Origin: Streptomyces filipinensis
Lineage (GTDB): Bacteria > Actinomycetota > Actinomycetes > Streptomycetales > Streptomycetaceae
Assembly (NCBI RefSeq): GCF_014649495.1
Contig: NZ_BMTD01000020.1
Location: 62,001 to 126,000 of the forward strand
DNA length: 64,000 nucleotides
Direction: 5' to 3'
Of the stretch, positions 43,830-53,175 are shown one piece after another (the stretch's first letter is position 1; each line of letters begins with the position of its first letter). A program made the position numbers and the translations under genes. The notes under the pieces are model-generated. The model was not told where the DNA came from. It ran no database searches and saw only the letters and a list, made by a program, of their open reading frames with translations.

Positions 43830-44154
43830 GACCGACCTCCCCGGTGCGTCACCGAACGGCCACTATCCCCGGGCGGACCGGCGGGGGGCAGGGCGCCTGG
43901 GGGCGTGAGGGGGTGGTGCGGTGGAGCGCGGGCGGAGTGATGGGGGAGCGCGGGGCTTCCGGAGGAGACTGGAGGGAGCGGTCAGCCGGCCGAGGGCCGG
44001 TCAAGGGGGCGCGAGGAGCGGCGCGAGCGGCGACGGACAGGCAGCGGCTGCCCATGAACCCGCGGTCGCCCCCGCATCCGCGGCTGCCTCCGAACCCGTG
44101 GTCGCCCATGAAGCGGAACCCCGGTGGGCGGCACGGCCGCAGCCGGCGCGGCGG
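43830..44154. other. Intergenic region with no supported gene
   Basis: 325 bases upstream of the ABC transporter and downstream of the 44155 gene, which share a strand. A minus-strand frame at 43849-44109 would encode Gly/Asp/Arg repeats (GDHGFGGSRGCGGDRG) but lacks a ribosome site. The matching DNA (44050-44120) holds short repeats around CGCGGTCGCCCCCGC. Confidence 0.45.
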
Positions 44155-44637
44155 CTACGCCCGGGACCAGTCCGGGGCCGTCCCCGTCACCCGGCACAGG
44201 GCCAGGTACAGCGGGATCGGCGGGGTGTACGGGACCGTGCCCTCCGGCCGGTGGATGAGCCGGGCGGCGCCGGCGACCAGGGCGCCGGGTGCGTAGTGGG
44301 CCGGGGACGGCCAGGGCAGGGCGTAGTCGGAGTCCGACGGCACGATCCACCACCAGCGGGCGCCGTCGGCGTACACACAGCCCAGCCGCGGCAGCCGGGG
44401 GACGACGAGCGGGCCGAGCCGGTCGGGCACGGCCACGGCGTCGCAGCCGAGCGGTGCGGTCATGTCCTCCGGCACCGTCAGCCGATGCGGCGCCTCCGGC
44501 GTGGACCGCCGACGCTGCAGCCGCACCAGGGTGTCGAGACCGAGGCCCGGGGTGCTGGTGTGCCCCGTGGGGGCGGTGGCGCGGTGCCGGGCCGGGCCGA
44601 CGGCATGCCGGTGACCGCCTTCGGGACCGCCGGTCAC
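44155..44637 (-). CDS. Hypothetical protein coupled to the anti-sigma-like ATPase
   Basis: Protein of 160 residues that I do not assign to a family. The N-terminal 60 residues are rich in His, Arg and Pro; the rest is folded-looking with RLGCVYADGARWWWIVPSDS and YAPGALVAGAARLIHRPEG, ending IPLYLALCRVTGTAPDWSRA. Its GTG start overlaps the TGA of the upstream ATPase gene (GTGA), so translation is coupled and the two products likely act together. Such companion proteins commonly accompany RsbW-like ATPases in streptomycetes. Confidence 0.65.
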   Translation of the reverse strand: MTGGPEGGHRHAVGPARHRATAPTGHTSTPGLGLDTLVRLQRRRSTPEAPHRLTVPEDMTAPLGCDAVAVPDRLGPLVVPRLPRLGCVYADGARWWWIVPSDSDYALPWPSPAHYAPGALVAGAARLIHRPEGTVPYTPPIPLYLALCRVTGTAPDWSRA

Positions 44638-45470
44638 GGGCGCTCCCCGGTGCGGTGCTGCTCGGGGGCCCGGTGCGCGGGCTGCTGGGGGGGCCGGTCC
44701 AGGGGCCGGTGGCGGCGGGGCTCCGGGACCGCGTGGTGGTGCTGCTCCGGGGTCGCGTGACGGTGCGGGTCCGGGATCCCGTGACGGTGCTGCTCCGGAG
44801 GCGCGTCGCGGTGCTGCTGCTCCGGGATCCCGTGGTGCTGTTGCCCCGTCGCCCGGTGCGGGGGGTGCCCGCAGGTGCGGCGCCGGCCCTCCGGGGTGTC
44901 GTCCTCGCCGGAGTCGTCCGGGCGGCCCGGCTTGGGGCGGGCACCCCAGCCCAGGTCGTTGCACGGATCGGCGGCGCCGTCGGCCGCGTCGGCCCGGCGG
45001 GGCAGTTCGGCCCAGACCAGAAGTCCGGGCCCGTGTTCCTGCGCGCCCCAGGCCCGGCACAGCGCGTCGACGAGAAGCAACCCCCTCCCGTGCTCCTCGT
45101 CGGGCCGCTGTGGGGACGGGTGGGGTTCGCCTGGGGCGCAGCCCTCGTCGCGTACGGCTATGCGTACGGTGTCGGCGTGTTCATGCAGCTCGCACAGGAC
45201 GCGACTGCTCGCCGTGTGCATGATCGCGTTCGTGACCAGTTCGGATATGACCAGAGCCGCGCTGTCGCAGATGTCCGCGCACATCGACCAGCGGGTCAGC
45301 CGGGCATGTGCCAGACGCCTCGCCCGGGCGACGGAACCCGGGTGTGCGGCCAGCTCGAAGCGGAACCGGCGCTCGGCCGTGCCCCAGGGAGAGGCTGCCG
45401 TGGCGGCACCGAGACCGGGACGGTCTGCGGCGTCTGTTCCTAAGGGCGCGGACGGAATCACGCTTGCCAC
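44634..45470 (-). CDS. RsbW-like ATP-binding regulatory protein with His-rich tail
   Basis: Histidine-kinase-like ATPase of the anti-sigma/serine-kinase type, 278 residues. Residues about 30-150 hold the HATPase fold: ALVISELVTNAIMHT (N-box), VRIAVRDEG (G1) and HGRGLLLVDALC (G2). The last 80 residues are a low-complexity tail of repeated P-E-Q-H-R-H-G/A type units, rich in His, Pro and Gln. GTG at 45470 follows GGGGAG closely; a second GTG at 45461 is possible. It is divergent from an XRE/DUF397 pair, the classical streptomycete arrangement for such ATPases. Confidence 0.85.
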   Translation of the reverse strand: MASVIPSAPLGTDAADRPGLGAATAASPWGTAERRFRFELAAHPGSVARARRLAHARLTRWSMCADICDSAALVISELVTNAIMHTASSRVLCELHEHADTVRIAVRDEGCAPGEPHPSPQRPDEEHGRGLLLVDALCRAWGAQEHGPGLLVWAELPRRADAADGAADPCNDLGWGARPKPGRPDDSGEDDTPEGRRRTCGHPPHRATGQQHHGIPEQQHRDAPPEQHRHGIPDPHRHATPEQHHHAVPEPRRHRPLDRPPQQPAHRAPEQHRTGERP

Positions 45471-45486
45471 TATCTCCCCGCCGTGA

Positions 45487-45501
45487 ACACTTGGCAAGTG
45501 T
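45487..45501. promoter_or_regulatory. Perfect 15-bp palindrome ACACTTGGCAAGTGT
   Basis: ACACTTG and CAAGTGT around a central G, in the divergent gap between the ATPase and the XRE regulator, 16 bases before the ATPase start. Likely binding site for the XRE regulator or another dimeric factor. Confidence 0.55.
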
Positions 45502-45522
45502 CACTCTGAAAATTGCAGAGTG
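45502..45522. promoter_or_regulatory. Inverted repeat CACTCTG-N7-CAGAGTG
   Basis: It abuts the 15-bp palindrome directly. The spacer AAAATTG is strikingly AT-rich for this genome. The pair forms a 36-base block of symmetric sites in the divergent promoter region. Confidence 0.55.
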
Positions 45523-45697
45523 CTGTGTGACTCGGTCGGAGGCCGTGGCACACTGCTCGCAACAGCACGTCGCGCGGCGCCAATTGGGGGCATCGGAGAC
45601 CCACCCGGTCTTCGAATGCATCTTCGAATGGCGCCGTAGGGCTGTCGGGAAACATTTCGGCGCAACGGCCGGTGGAGCTTTCGATGGAGGTGGGGGC

Positions 45698-46558
45698 GTG
45701 AGCGAACCGCGGTCCGCGCCGACGGTGGGTCAGGTGGTCCTCGGCCGACGCCTGCTGGACCTGCGGGAACGCGCCGGACTGAAACGCGAGGACGCCGCCC
45801 GCGTCCTGCGCGTCGCGCCCGCCACCGTCCGCCGTATGGAGATGGCCGAGGTCGCCCTCAAGATCCCGTACCTGCAACTCCTGCTCAAGGCCTACGGCGT
45901 CTGCGACGACGAGGCCGAACTCTTCGTCCAGGTCGCCGAGGAGGCCAACAGGCCCGGCTGGTGGCAGCGCTTCCGCGACATCCTGCCCGACTGGTTCTCG
46001 ATGTACGTCAGCCTGGAGGGCGCGGCGAGCCTCATCCGCTCCTACGAACCGCACTTCGTGCCCGGCCTGCTGCAGACCGAGGACTACGCGCGCGCCGTGC
46101 TCAGGTCCGGGGCCATCGGCCAGACGAGCCCGGACGACATCGAGCGGCACGTCGCCCTGCGCATGCGGCGCCAGCAACTGCTCACCCGTACCGACGCCCC
46201 GCGTTTCTGGGCGGTGATGGACGAGACCGCCCTGCGCCGCCAGGCCGGCGGTCCGGAGGTGATGCGCGCGCAGATCGACAAGTTGCTCGAGGCCACGAAG
46301 CTGCCCCATGTGACGCTCCAGGTCGCCCCGTTCGTGAGCGGACCCCACCCGGGGACGTACGGGCCCTTCGTGCTGTTCCGGTTCGCCATGCCGGAGTTGC
46401 CGGACATGGTCTACAGCGAGTACCTGACCGGCGCCGTCTATCTGGACGCGCGCGCCGAGGTGGCGACCCATCTGGAGGTCATGGACCGCATGGCGGCGCA
46501 GGCCGCCACGGCACAACGCACGAAGGAGATCCTCCAGGATCTCCGCAAGGAGCTGTGA
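45698..46558 (+). CDS. XRE-family regulator with DUF5753 domain (Scr1-like)
   Basis: DNA-binding regulator of 286 residues. The helix-turn-helix is at about residues 10-70 (LLDLRERAGLKREDAARVLR, VAPATVRRMEMAEVALKIP). The C-terminal DUF5753 domain is marked by SYEPHFVPGLLQTEDYARAVL and LDARAEVATHLEVMDRM. Such regulators occur by the dozen in streptomycetes, next to DUF397 genes, and some pairs behave like antitoxin-toxin systems or affect antibiotic production. GTG at 45698 follows GGAGGTG. The DUF397 start directly abuts its stop. Confidence 0.92.
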   Translation: MSEPRSAPTVGQVVLGRRLLDLRERAGLKREDAARVLRVAPATVRRMEMAEVALKIPYLQLLLKAYGVCDDEAELFVQVAEEANRPGWWQRFRDILPDWFSMYVSLEGAASLIRSYEPHFVPGLLQTEDYARAVLRSGAIGQTSPDDIERHVALRMRRQQLLTRTDAPRFWAVMDETALRRQAGGPEVMRAQIDKLLEATKLPHVTLQVAPFVSGPHPGTYGPFVLFRFAMPELPDMVYSEYLTGAVYLDARAEVATHLEVMDRMAAQAATAQRTKEILQDLRKEL

Positions 46559-46813
46559 ATGGATCGCATCGAGCCGCGCGGACGCGTCTACAACGGCATG
46601 CCCGCGCGGGAGCTGGGCAGCGAGGGCTGGCACAAGCCCTGGAGCGGGGGCAACGGCGGGAACTGCCTGGAGGCGATGAAGCTGGCCGACGGCCGGATCG
46701 CCGTACGCCAGTCCACCGACCCGGACGGCCCGGCGCTCATCTACACCGCGGACGAGATGACCGCGTTCATCGAGGGCGCCAAGGCGGGGGCGGCCGACTT
46801 CCTGCTGTCCTGA
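46559..46813 (+). CDS. DUF397 small protein
   Basis: Protein of 84 residues with the DUF397 core: WHKPWSGGNGGNCLEAM, IAVRQSTDPDGPAL and FIEGAKAGAADFLL. The ATG immediately follows the TGA of the XRE gene with no gap, so translation is surely coupled. In this family of pairs the small protein is thought to interact with the regulator; whether it is a toxin is unsettled. Confidence 0.93.
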   Translation: MDRIEPRGRVYNGMPARELGSEGWHKPWSGGNGGNCLEAMKLADGRIAVRQSTDPDGPALIYTADEMTAFIEGAKAGAADFLLS

Positions 46814-47318
46814 TCCAGCTCGTGTGATGCTTGTTCATGAACTTCCTTGCTCTGGTGCCGAGTTGAACACCCACCGCACCACACGCCCGGCCAGACGTCC
46901 ATGGAGTGCCGCAGGACGGGGCAGGACCCGACCACCGTCGGGACCGACCCCAGGACCTCGGCCGGCCGGTCGCGCTGTCCCTCGTCGCCCTGGTCGAGAT
47001 CGTGCACAAGTGGCGTCCGGGGCCTGGGCGAACCGGTCCCGGGCCAGGACGACGGGGTGATTCCCGGGTACGGGGCGGTGGAGCGGAAGCGGTAGGCCGG
47101 GCGCCGCAAATCCGGCTGCGCCGACGCCCGCACGGGGCGTACGGTGGCCGTGGTTCGGGTGCGCAGGCAGCGGATCCTTCCGTCGCAAGTCATCGCTACC
47201 CCCCGGTGGGCCGGATCCGTTCCGGCCGGCCGGTCCTGCCGGAAGCCGGCCGAGCGTCGGCCTCCGGCCCGCGAAGGTTTACGTCACCGCCGCCGACCCT
47301 GATCTCCGAACCAACTCC
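46814..47318. other. Intergenic region with no intact gene
   Basis: 505 bases between DUF397 and the convergent MocR gene. A perfect palindrome GTTCATGAAC lies at 46833-46842. Minus-strand frames across 46840-47190 have amino-acid runs that look gene-like in pieces but change frame, so a decayed gene is possible. No frame has both a start signal and a recognisable domain. Confidence 0.45.
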
Positions 47319-48740
47319 TCACCCGGGAGGCAGCACCCCGCACAGCGCCTCCAACGCCGCGCCGTAGGCGTGCTCGGCGGCGGCCGCGTACCCCACCACC
47401 AGCCCGTCACCCGCCGTCGCCTCGGCCTCCGGGTGCCGGAAGGCGGCGAGTCCGTCCAGGGCGACGCCCTGCCACGCGGCGGCCTTCAGCGTGGACCGCT
47501 CGGTGCCCGGCGGCAGCCGCAGCACCGCGTGCAGCCCGGCCGCGATGCCCGTCACGGCGACCTGCGGAGCGTGCACGGCGAGCGCGGCGACGAGCCGGTC
47601 ACGGCGGCGCCGGTAGCACTGCCGCATACGCCGCACATGACGGTCGTACGCCCCGGAGACGATGAACTCCGCCAGCGCCAGCTGGTCCAGGACGCTCGCC
47701 CAGGCCTCCCGCTCGCCCTTGGCCGCGAGCACCGGCTCCACGTACCGCTCCGGCAGGACCATCCAGCCCAGCCGCAGGGCCGGCGACAGGCTCTTGCTGA
47801 CCGACCCGAGGTGGATCACCCGCTCCGGATCGAGCCCCTGGAGCGCGCCGACGGGCCTGCGGTCGTACCGGAACTCGCCGTCGTAGTCGTCCTCCAGGAC
47901 GACCGCCCCACGCGCGCGTGCCCAGTCGATCACCCCCGCCCGGCGCTCCGGGTGCAGGGGGCCGCCGGTCGGGAACTGGTGCGCCGGAGTGAGCAGCACG
48001 GCCCGCTCCCGCTCCAGCAGGTCCACGCGTGCGCCGTCCTCGTCCAGCGGGAGCGGCACCGTCCGCACCCCGGCCGTGGCGAGCAGCCCCCGGTGGAACT
48101 CCAGCCCGTACGCCTCCACGCCGAGCGGACCGCGCAGCACCCCGCCCGCGCCCTGGCCGAACAGCAGCCGCAGCGCGTGCGCGAAACCCGAGCAGACGAC
48201 GATCCGGTCCGGCTCGGTCCGCACCCCCCGCGCGCGTGCCAGGTAGCCGGTCAGCGCCTCCCTCAGCTCCCGGCGCCCGGCGGGGTCCCCCGGCCCGAAC
48301 GCCTCGTTCGGCGCCGCCCCCAGCGCCCGCCGGTAGCAGGCCGACCAGGCGGCTCGCGGGAACGCCGAGGCGTCCGGCGTGCCCTGCCGCAGATCGTGCC
48401 GGGGGCCATGCGCGCGGGGAGGTGCCTTCACGGGCGTCCGCTCGGCGCGGGGCAGCGGTTCCGCCCGGTCGGCCACCTGGGTACCCGAGCCCTGGCGGGC
48501 GGTCAGCCAGCCCTCTGCGACCAGCTCCGCGTAGGCGTCGGCCACCGTGTTGCGGGCCACGCCCAGATCGGCGGCGAGCGACCGGTACGGCGGCAGCCGG
48601 GTGCCCGGCGCCAGCCGACCGCTGCGCACCGCTTCCCGCAGCGCCCGGGTCAGCGCCGCCCGGCGCCCGCCCGGACCCGACAGCTCCAGATGCAGGTCGG
48701 CGCCGATCCGCTCCGCGGAATTGACCCACGATTCTGTCAT
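47319..48740 (-). CDS. MocR-type regulator (GntR helix-turn-helix plus aminotransferase domain)
   Basis: Transcription regulator of 473 residues. The winged helix is at about residues 15-80 (LTRALREAVRSGRLAPGTRL, LGVARNTVADAYAELVAEGW). The fold-type I aminotransferase domain follows, with VLEDDYDGEFRYD and the pyridoxal-phosphate lysine in HLGSVSKSLSPALRLGW. It resembles PdxR, which activates vitamin B6 synthesis, but target genes differ between MocR proteins. Here the divergent neighbour is an AhpD-like gene, the likely target. ATG at 48740 lies 8 bases from a TAGGGT box on its strand. Confidence 0.92.
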   Translation of the reverse strand: MTESWVNSAERIGADLHLELSGPGGRRAALTRALREAVRSGRLAPGTRLPPYRSLAADLGVARNTVADAYAELVAEGWLTARQGSGTQVADRAEPLPRAERTPVKAPPRAHGPRHDLRQGTPDASAFPRAAWSACYRRALGAAPNEAFGPGDPAGRRELREALTGYLARARGVRTEPDRIVVCSGFAHALRLLFGQGAGGVLRGPLGVEAYGLEFHRGLLATAGVRTVPLPLDEDGARVDLLERERAVLLTPAHQFPTGGPLHPERRAGVIDWARARGAVVLEDDYDGEFRYDRRPVGALQGLDPERVIHLGSVSKSLSPALRLGWMVLPERYVEPVLAAKGEREAWASVLDQLALAEFIVSGAYDRHVRRMRQCYRRRRDRLVAALAVHAPQVAVTGIAAGLHAVLRLPPGTERSTLKAAAWQGVALDGLAAFRHPEAEATAGDGLVVGYAAAAEHAYGAALEALCGVLPPG

Positions 48741-48748
48741 GGGAATGC

Positions 48749-48754
48749 ACCCTA
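48749..48754 (-). promoter_or_regulatory. -10-like box of the mocR gene
   Basis: TAGGGT on the minus strand, 8 bases before the ATG at 48740. With the divergent TAGGTT at 48775 this gives back-to-back promoters inside a 46-base gap. Confidence 0.5.
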
Positions 48755-48774
48755 CAGCCGGTCTTTCAGGCCCG

Positions 48775-48780
48775 TAGGTT
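48775..48780 (+). promoter_or_regulatory. -10-like box of the AhpD-like gene
   Basis: TAGGTT ends 6 bases before the ATG at 48787; there is no Shine-Dalgarno sequence. The -35 region would overlap the divergent mocR promoter. Confidence 0.5.
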
Positions 48781-48786
48781 GAAGCC

Positions 48787-49305
48787 ATGACGACGAACAC
48801 GACAGCCACCGCAGCCGACTTCACACCCGCGATCGCCGAGGCCGAGGCCGGCCGCACCCGACTGGACTTCGCCCGGTCCGCGCCGAAGGTCTTCCGGACC
48901 CTCATCGGCTTCGACGCCGCCGCCCGCGCGGGCCTCGACCCGGCGCTGGTCGAACTCATCCAGATCCGTGCCTCGCACCTCAACCACTGCGCCTACTGCC
49001 TGCACATGCACACCAGCGACGCCCGCAAGGCCGGCGAGAGCGAGGACCGGCTGCACATGGTCGCCGTCTGGCGCGAGGCCCGGCACTTCTTCACCCCGAA
49101 GGAGCAGGCCGCCCTGGCGCTCACGGAGGCGCTGACCCTGGTCGCCGACGGGGGCGTCCCCGACAGCGTCTACGCCGAGGCGGCCGCCCGCTTCGAGCAG
49201 GAGGAGCTGGCCCACGTCATCGCGCTGATCTGCGCGATCAACACGTGGAACCGGGTGGCCCTGTCGACGGGCAAGGTGGCGGGCACGGACGAGAGGAAGG
49301 GCTGA
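48787..49305 (+). CDS. Carboxymuconolactone decarboxylase/AhpD-like protein
   Basis: Protein of 172 residues with the AhpD-type redox motif HCAYCLHMHTSDA (C-x-x-C followed by His three residues on) at about residues 59-71. AhpD proteins support alkylhydroperoxidase activity; many members are annotated only as carboxymuconolactone decarboxylase family. The second half EELAHVIALICAINTWNRVAL fits the family. The shared gap with a MocR regulator suggests control by it. Confidence 0.9.
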   Translation: MTTNTTATAADFTPAIAEAEAGRTRLDFARSAPKVFRTLIGFDAAARAGLDPALVELIQIRASHLNHCAYCLHMHTSDARKAGESEDRLHMVAVWREARHFFTPKEQAALALTEALTLVADGGVPDSVYAEAAARFEQEELAHVIALICAINTWNRVALSTGKVAGTDERKG

Positions 49306-49319
49306 CCAGGACGGTGAAA

Positions 49320-49342
49320 GGGCCGCGGGGAAACCGCGGCCC
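49320..49342. terminator. Bidirectional terminator between AhpD-like gene and gltD
   Basis: Perfect 9-bp stem GGGCCGCGG/CCGCGGCCC with loop GGAAA, 14 bases after the AhpD-like stop and 2 bases from the gltD stop. Confidence 0.85.
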
Positions 49343-49344
49343 GG

Positions 49345-50832
<1,488 letters not shown>

Positions 50833-51042
50833 GGTCGTCTTCCTCGCGTACGGGTACCGCGCGGGTACCGGTGTACGACGGGCCGTACGCCGTTCGACGG
50901 CGTCCTCCGGCAGTCTTTCGCCACTCCTTCGGCACTCTTTCGGCCACGATACGTCCGCACCGACCACCCCGCAGAGCGGCGGACAGCGTGGATCAGGAGG
51001 TGGGAGCCCCGGAGCGGGCCAGGCCACGGGCCCGTACGGAGA

Positions 51043-51522
51043 TCACGTGAGAGCCAGGACGTAGACCAAGGCGGCCACGGCGGACGCGACGGCCCGGACG
51101 TGGTTCCAGAACGTCCACTCGCGTACGTACGCCGGCCAGTACACGGCGGCCTCCGGGGCGCCCGGGGTGAGCCGGGCCAGCCTGTCGTTGCGCGGGACGT
51201 TCGCGACGATCGTCAGCCCGAACGAGCCGATGAGGTACAGCGCGCTGCCCAGCAGCAGTTCCAGCCCCCCGTCGTCCGGCCACACCACGAACGTCACCAC
51301 CGCGATCATCGCGCTGAGCACCGCGGAGCCGGTGAACACCGTCATGAAGGCCGGCCGTACCGCCGCGCCGTTGATCGCGTTCATCGCCGCGACGCCCTGC
51401 GCGGGCGGCAACGCGGCGAGGCCCCGCATCACGAAGGTCGAGAACGCGCAGAACACCCCGGCCGTCAGCCCGGTGCCGAGAATGCCCACCACGACCAGCA
51501 CGAAGAACGGCCCGTCGATCAT
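51043..51522 (-). CDS. DUF1772 (anthrone-oxygenase-like) membrane protein
   Basis: Membrane protein of 159 residues with four predicted helices. LTAGVFCAFSTFVMRGLAAL, MNAINGAAVRPAFMTVFTGSA, NVPRNDRL and W-x-x-Y-V-R-E-W-T-F-W-N-H-V-R are the family's conserved blocks. DUF1772 includes anthrone oxygenases, but many members have no known role. ATG at 51522 is taken; the in-frame ATG at 51570 would add 16 polar residues. Confidence 0.87.
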   Translation of the reverse strand: MIDGPFFVLVVVGILGTGLTAGVFCAFSTFVMRGLAALPPAQGVAAMNAINGAAVRPAFMTVFTGSAVLSAMIAVVTFVVWPDDGGLELLLGSALYLIGSFGLTIVANVPRNDRLARLTPGAPEAAVYWPAYVREWTFWNHVRAVASAVAALVYVLALT

Positions 51523-51691
51523 CTTCACGCCCCATCTCGTCTCGTTCCGCCGGTACGGCTCCGGCATCACCGCCTCTCCCAGTGAAGGCCCGGGGAACGG
51601 CGCCGGCCATGGCCGAGGAGCGCGGCGGCATGCGCGCGCCGCTCAGCCCGTCCCCTCCCTTTCCCTTTCCTCTTCCTCGGCTTCCCTTTCC

Positions 51692-52387
51692 TCAGCCCAC
51701 GCCCGTCCCGGTCTCCTGCCAGGACCGCAGCACGCTCTCCACGGCCTGGGCGATCCGGCGCCGCGCCTCGTACCGGGTCACGCCTCTCATCAGCAGCTGG
51801 TCGTACGGCGTGTCCACATGCCGTACGGCCGCCACGACCGCCGAGATCACCGCCCCCTCCGACAGCGCCCGCCCGGCCGCGCTGCGCCCGACACGCCCGC
51901 TGCCCCGCGCGGACGCGTGCGCCGCGATGGCTCGCGCGCGGTCGGCCGGGCACCCCGGAAACAGCCGGAGGATCTCGGCCGCGAACGCCGCCGCGAAATG
52001 CTCGTCCTCGGCCGCCCTGCGCCGAGCGTCCCGCGCCCGCCGTCTGCGCCGCGCCTCGGCGTCCGCGAGACAGCGGGCCTCGGCCCGGGCCAGCGCCGGC
52101 TCCTCCACGAGCACGCCCTGGCGCTCGTAACGGCTCTTGCGCCGGTTGAACCGCACCACCACGACCGACAGCCCGCTCTCCTCCCTCGACCTGCGGGTCA
52201 GCGCGGTGTCCCCGCGCGGCAGGAACACCAGGTGCCCGAGGTCCGCGCAGTCCAGGCAGCGCGGGGCATCGTCCTCCAGCACGAGCAGCGACAGGGGCCC
52301 GCGCCGGCAAGCCGAACACCGCTTGGGCTTCAGCGCCTGGAGGACGACAAGGCGACCGGGGGAGTGGGGAGTTGCGGGAAGCGCCAT
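51692..52387 (-). CDS. DUF2293 family protein
   Basis: Protein of 231 residues. The N-terminus has a zinc-ribbon-like C-x-x-C pair (RCSACRRG and RCLDCADLG). A basic coiled stretch follows (ARRRRRARDARRRAAEDE). The C-terminal DUF2293 block spans about residues 135-225 (IAAHASARGSGRVGRSAAG and AVISAVVAAVRHVDTPYDQL). Function unknown; the fold and charge suggest nucleic-acid binding. Confidence 0.82.
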   Translation of the reverse strand: MALPATPHSPGRLVVLQALKPKRCSACRRGPLSLLVLEDDAPRCLDCADLGHLVFLPRGDTALTRRSREESGLSVVVVRFNRRKSRYERQGVLVEEPALARAEARCLADAEARRRRRARDARRRAAEDEHFAAAFAAEILRLFPGCPADRARAIAAHASARGSGRVGRSAAGRALSEGAVISAVVAAVRHVDTPYDQLLMRGVTRYEARRRIAQAVESVLRSWQETGTGVG

Positions 52388-52464
52388 ACGCGGTTCATTC
52401 CCCGCCGCCGCCCGGGCCTCCCACCCCTCCCTCCCTTGCCTCTCTCCCTCCCGGCAGGGACCGT

Positions 52465-52488
52465 CGTCTCACCGTCTCACCGTCTCAC
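52465..52488. repeat. Three tandem copies of CGTCTCAC
   Basis: Three contiguous 8-base units 15 bases before the start of the uridine-kinase-like gene, in the position of its promoter or leader. No Shine-Dalgarno sequence lies between. Confidence 0.8.
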
Positions 52489-52502
52489 CGCCACCCGGCA
52501 TC

Positions 52503-53144
52503 ATGGTCTGCGTGCGACTCGAAGCGATCACCTGGGACCGGCTCGCCGAGCGGCTCGCCGACCGGCTGGCCGGCCTGGAGCCGGCCGACGGAGGCGCCTG
52601 GCCGCGCGTCGGCTTCGACGGGGCCCCGGCCGCCCGGCCCGGTGACCTCGCCGAGCGGGTCGCGGAGGCACTGAGGGTACGCGGCCGACCCTCGCTCGTG
52701 GTCGGCGCCGAGGGCTTTCTGCGGCCCGCCTCGCTACGCCTGGAACACGGACGGCGGGACGCGGAGTCGTACCACGGAGGGTGGTTCGACACCGGCGCCC
52801 TGTGGCGCGAGGTCTTCGGCCCGCTGGACCCCGGCGGCAGCGGGCGCGTCCTGCCCGACCTGTGGGATCCGGTCACCGACCGGGCCACCCGCAGCCCCTA
52901 TGCCCAACTCCCGCCCGGCGGGATCCTGTTGCTCCACGGCCCCCTTCTGCTGCGCCACTGGTTCCCCTTCGACCTGACCGTGCACCTCCTCCTCTCGCCG
53001 GGTGCCCTGCGCCGCCTCACCCCCGAGACCGACCACTGGACGCTCCCCGCCTTCGAGCGCTACGCGTCCGAGACCGACCCCGCCCACACGGCGGACGTCG
53101 TCGTACGGGCCGACGACCCCCGCCGTCCCGCCTGGAGCGGCTGA
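52503..53144 (+). CDS. Uridine-kinase-like protein with degenerate P-loop
   Basis: Protein of 213 residues resembling streptomycete uridine-kinase-like proteins: WPRVGFDGAPAA at the P-loop position, ESYHGGWFDTGALWREVFGPL, and LPPGGILLLHGPLLLRHWFPFDLTVHLLLS. The expected G-x-x-G-x-G-K-S/T is replaced by GFDGAPAARPGD, with no Lys-Ser/Thr, so ATP binding in the usual way is doubtful. It could be an inactive paralogue. The ATG has only tandem CGTCTCAC repeats upstream. Confidence 0.72.
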   Translation: MVCVRLEAITWDRLAERLADRLAGLEPADGGAWPRVGFDGAPAARPGDLAERVAEALRVRGRPSLVVGAEGFLRPASLRLEHGRRDAESYHGGWFDTGALWREVFGPLDPGGSGRVLPDLWDPVTDRATRSPYAQLPPGGILLLHGPLLLRHWFPFDLTVHLLLSPGALRRLTPETDHWTLPAFERYASETDPAHTADVVVRADDPRRPAWSG

Positions 53145-53175
53145 CCCGGACGGCCCGGCCGCAGGCCTTCCCGGC

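Noticed and set aside
43849..44109. Minus-strand 86-codon frame with Gly/Asp/Arg repeats
   Set aside because: No Shine-Dalgarno sequence and low-complexity composition. It is more likely repeat DNA between the ATPase operon and the ABC transporter.
46741..47193. Minus-strand 150-codon frame after DUF397
   Set aside because: It overlaps the DUF397 3' end, has no domain and no ribosome site. A decayed gene is possible but cannot be shown.
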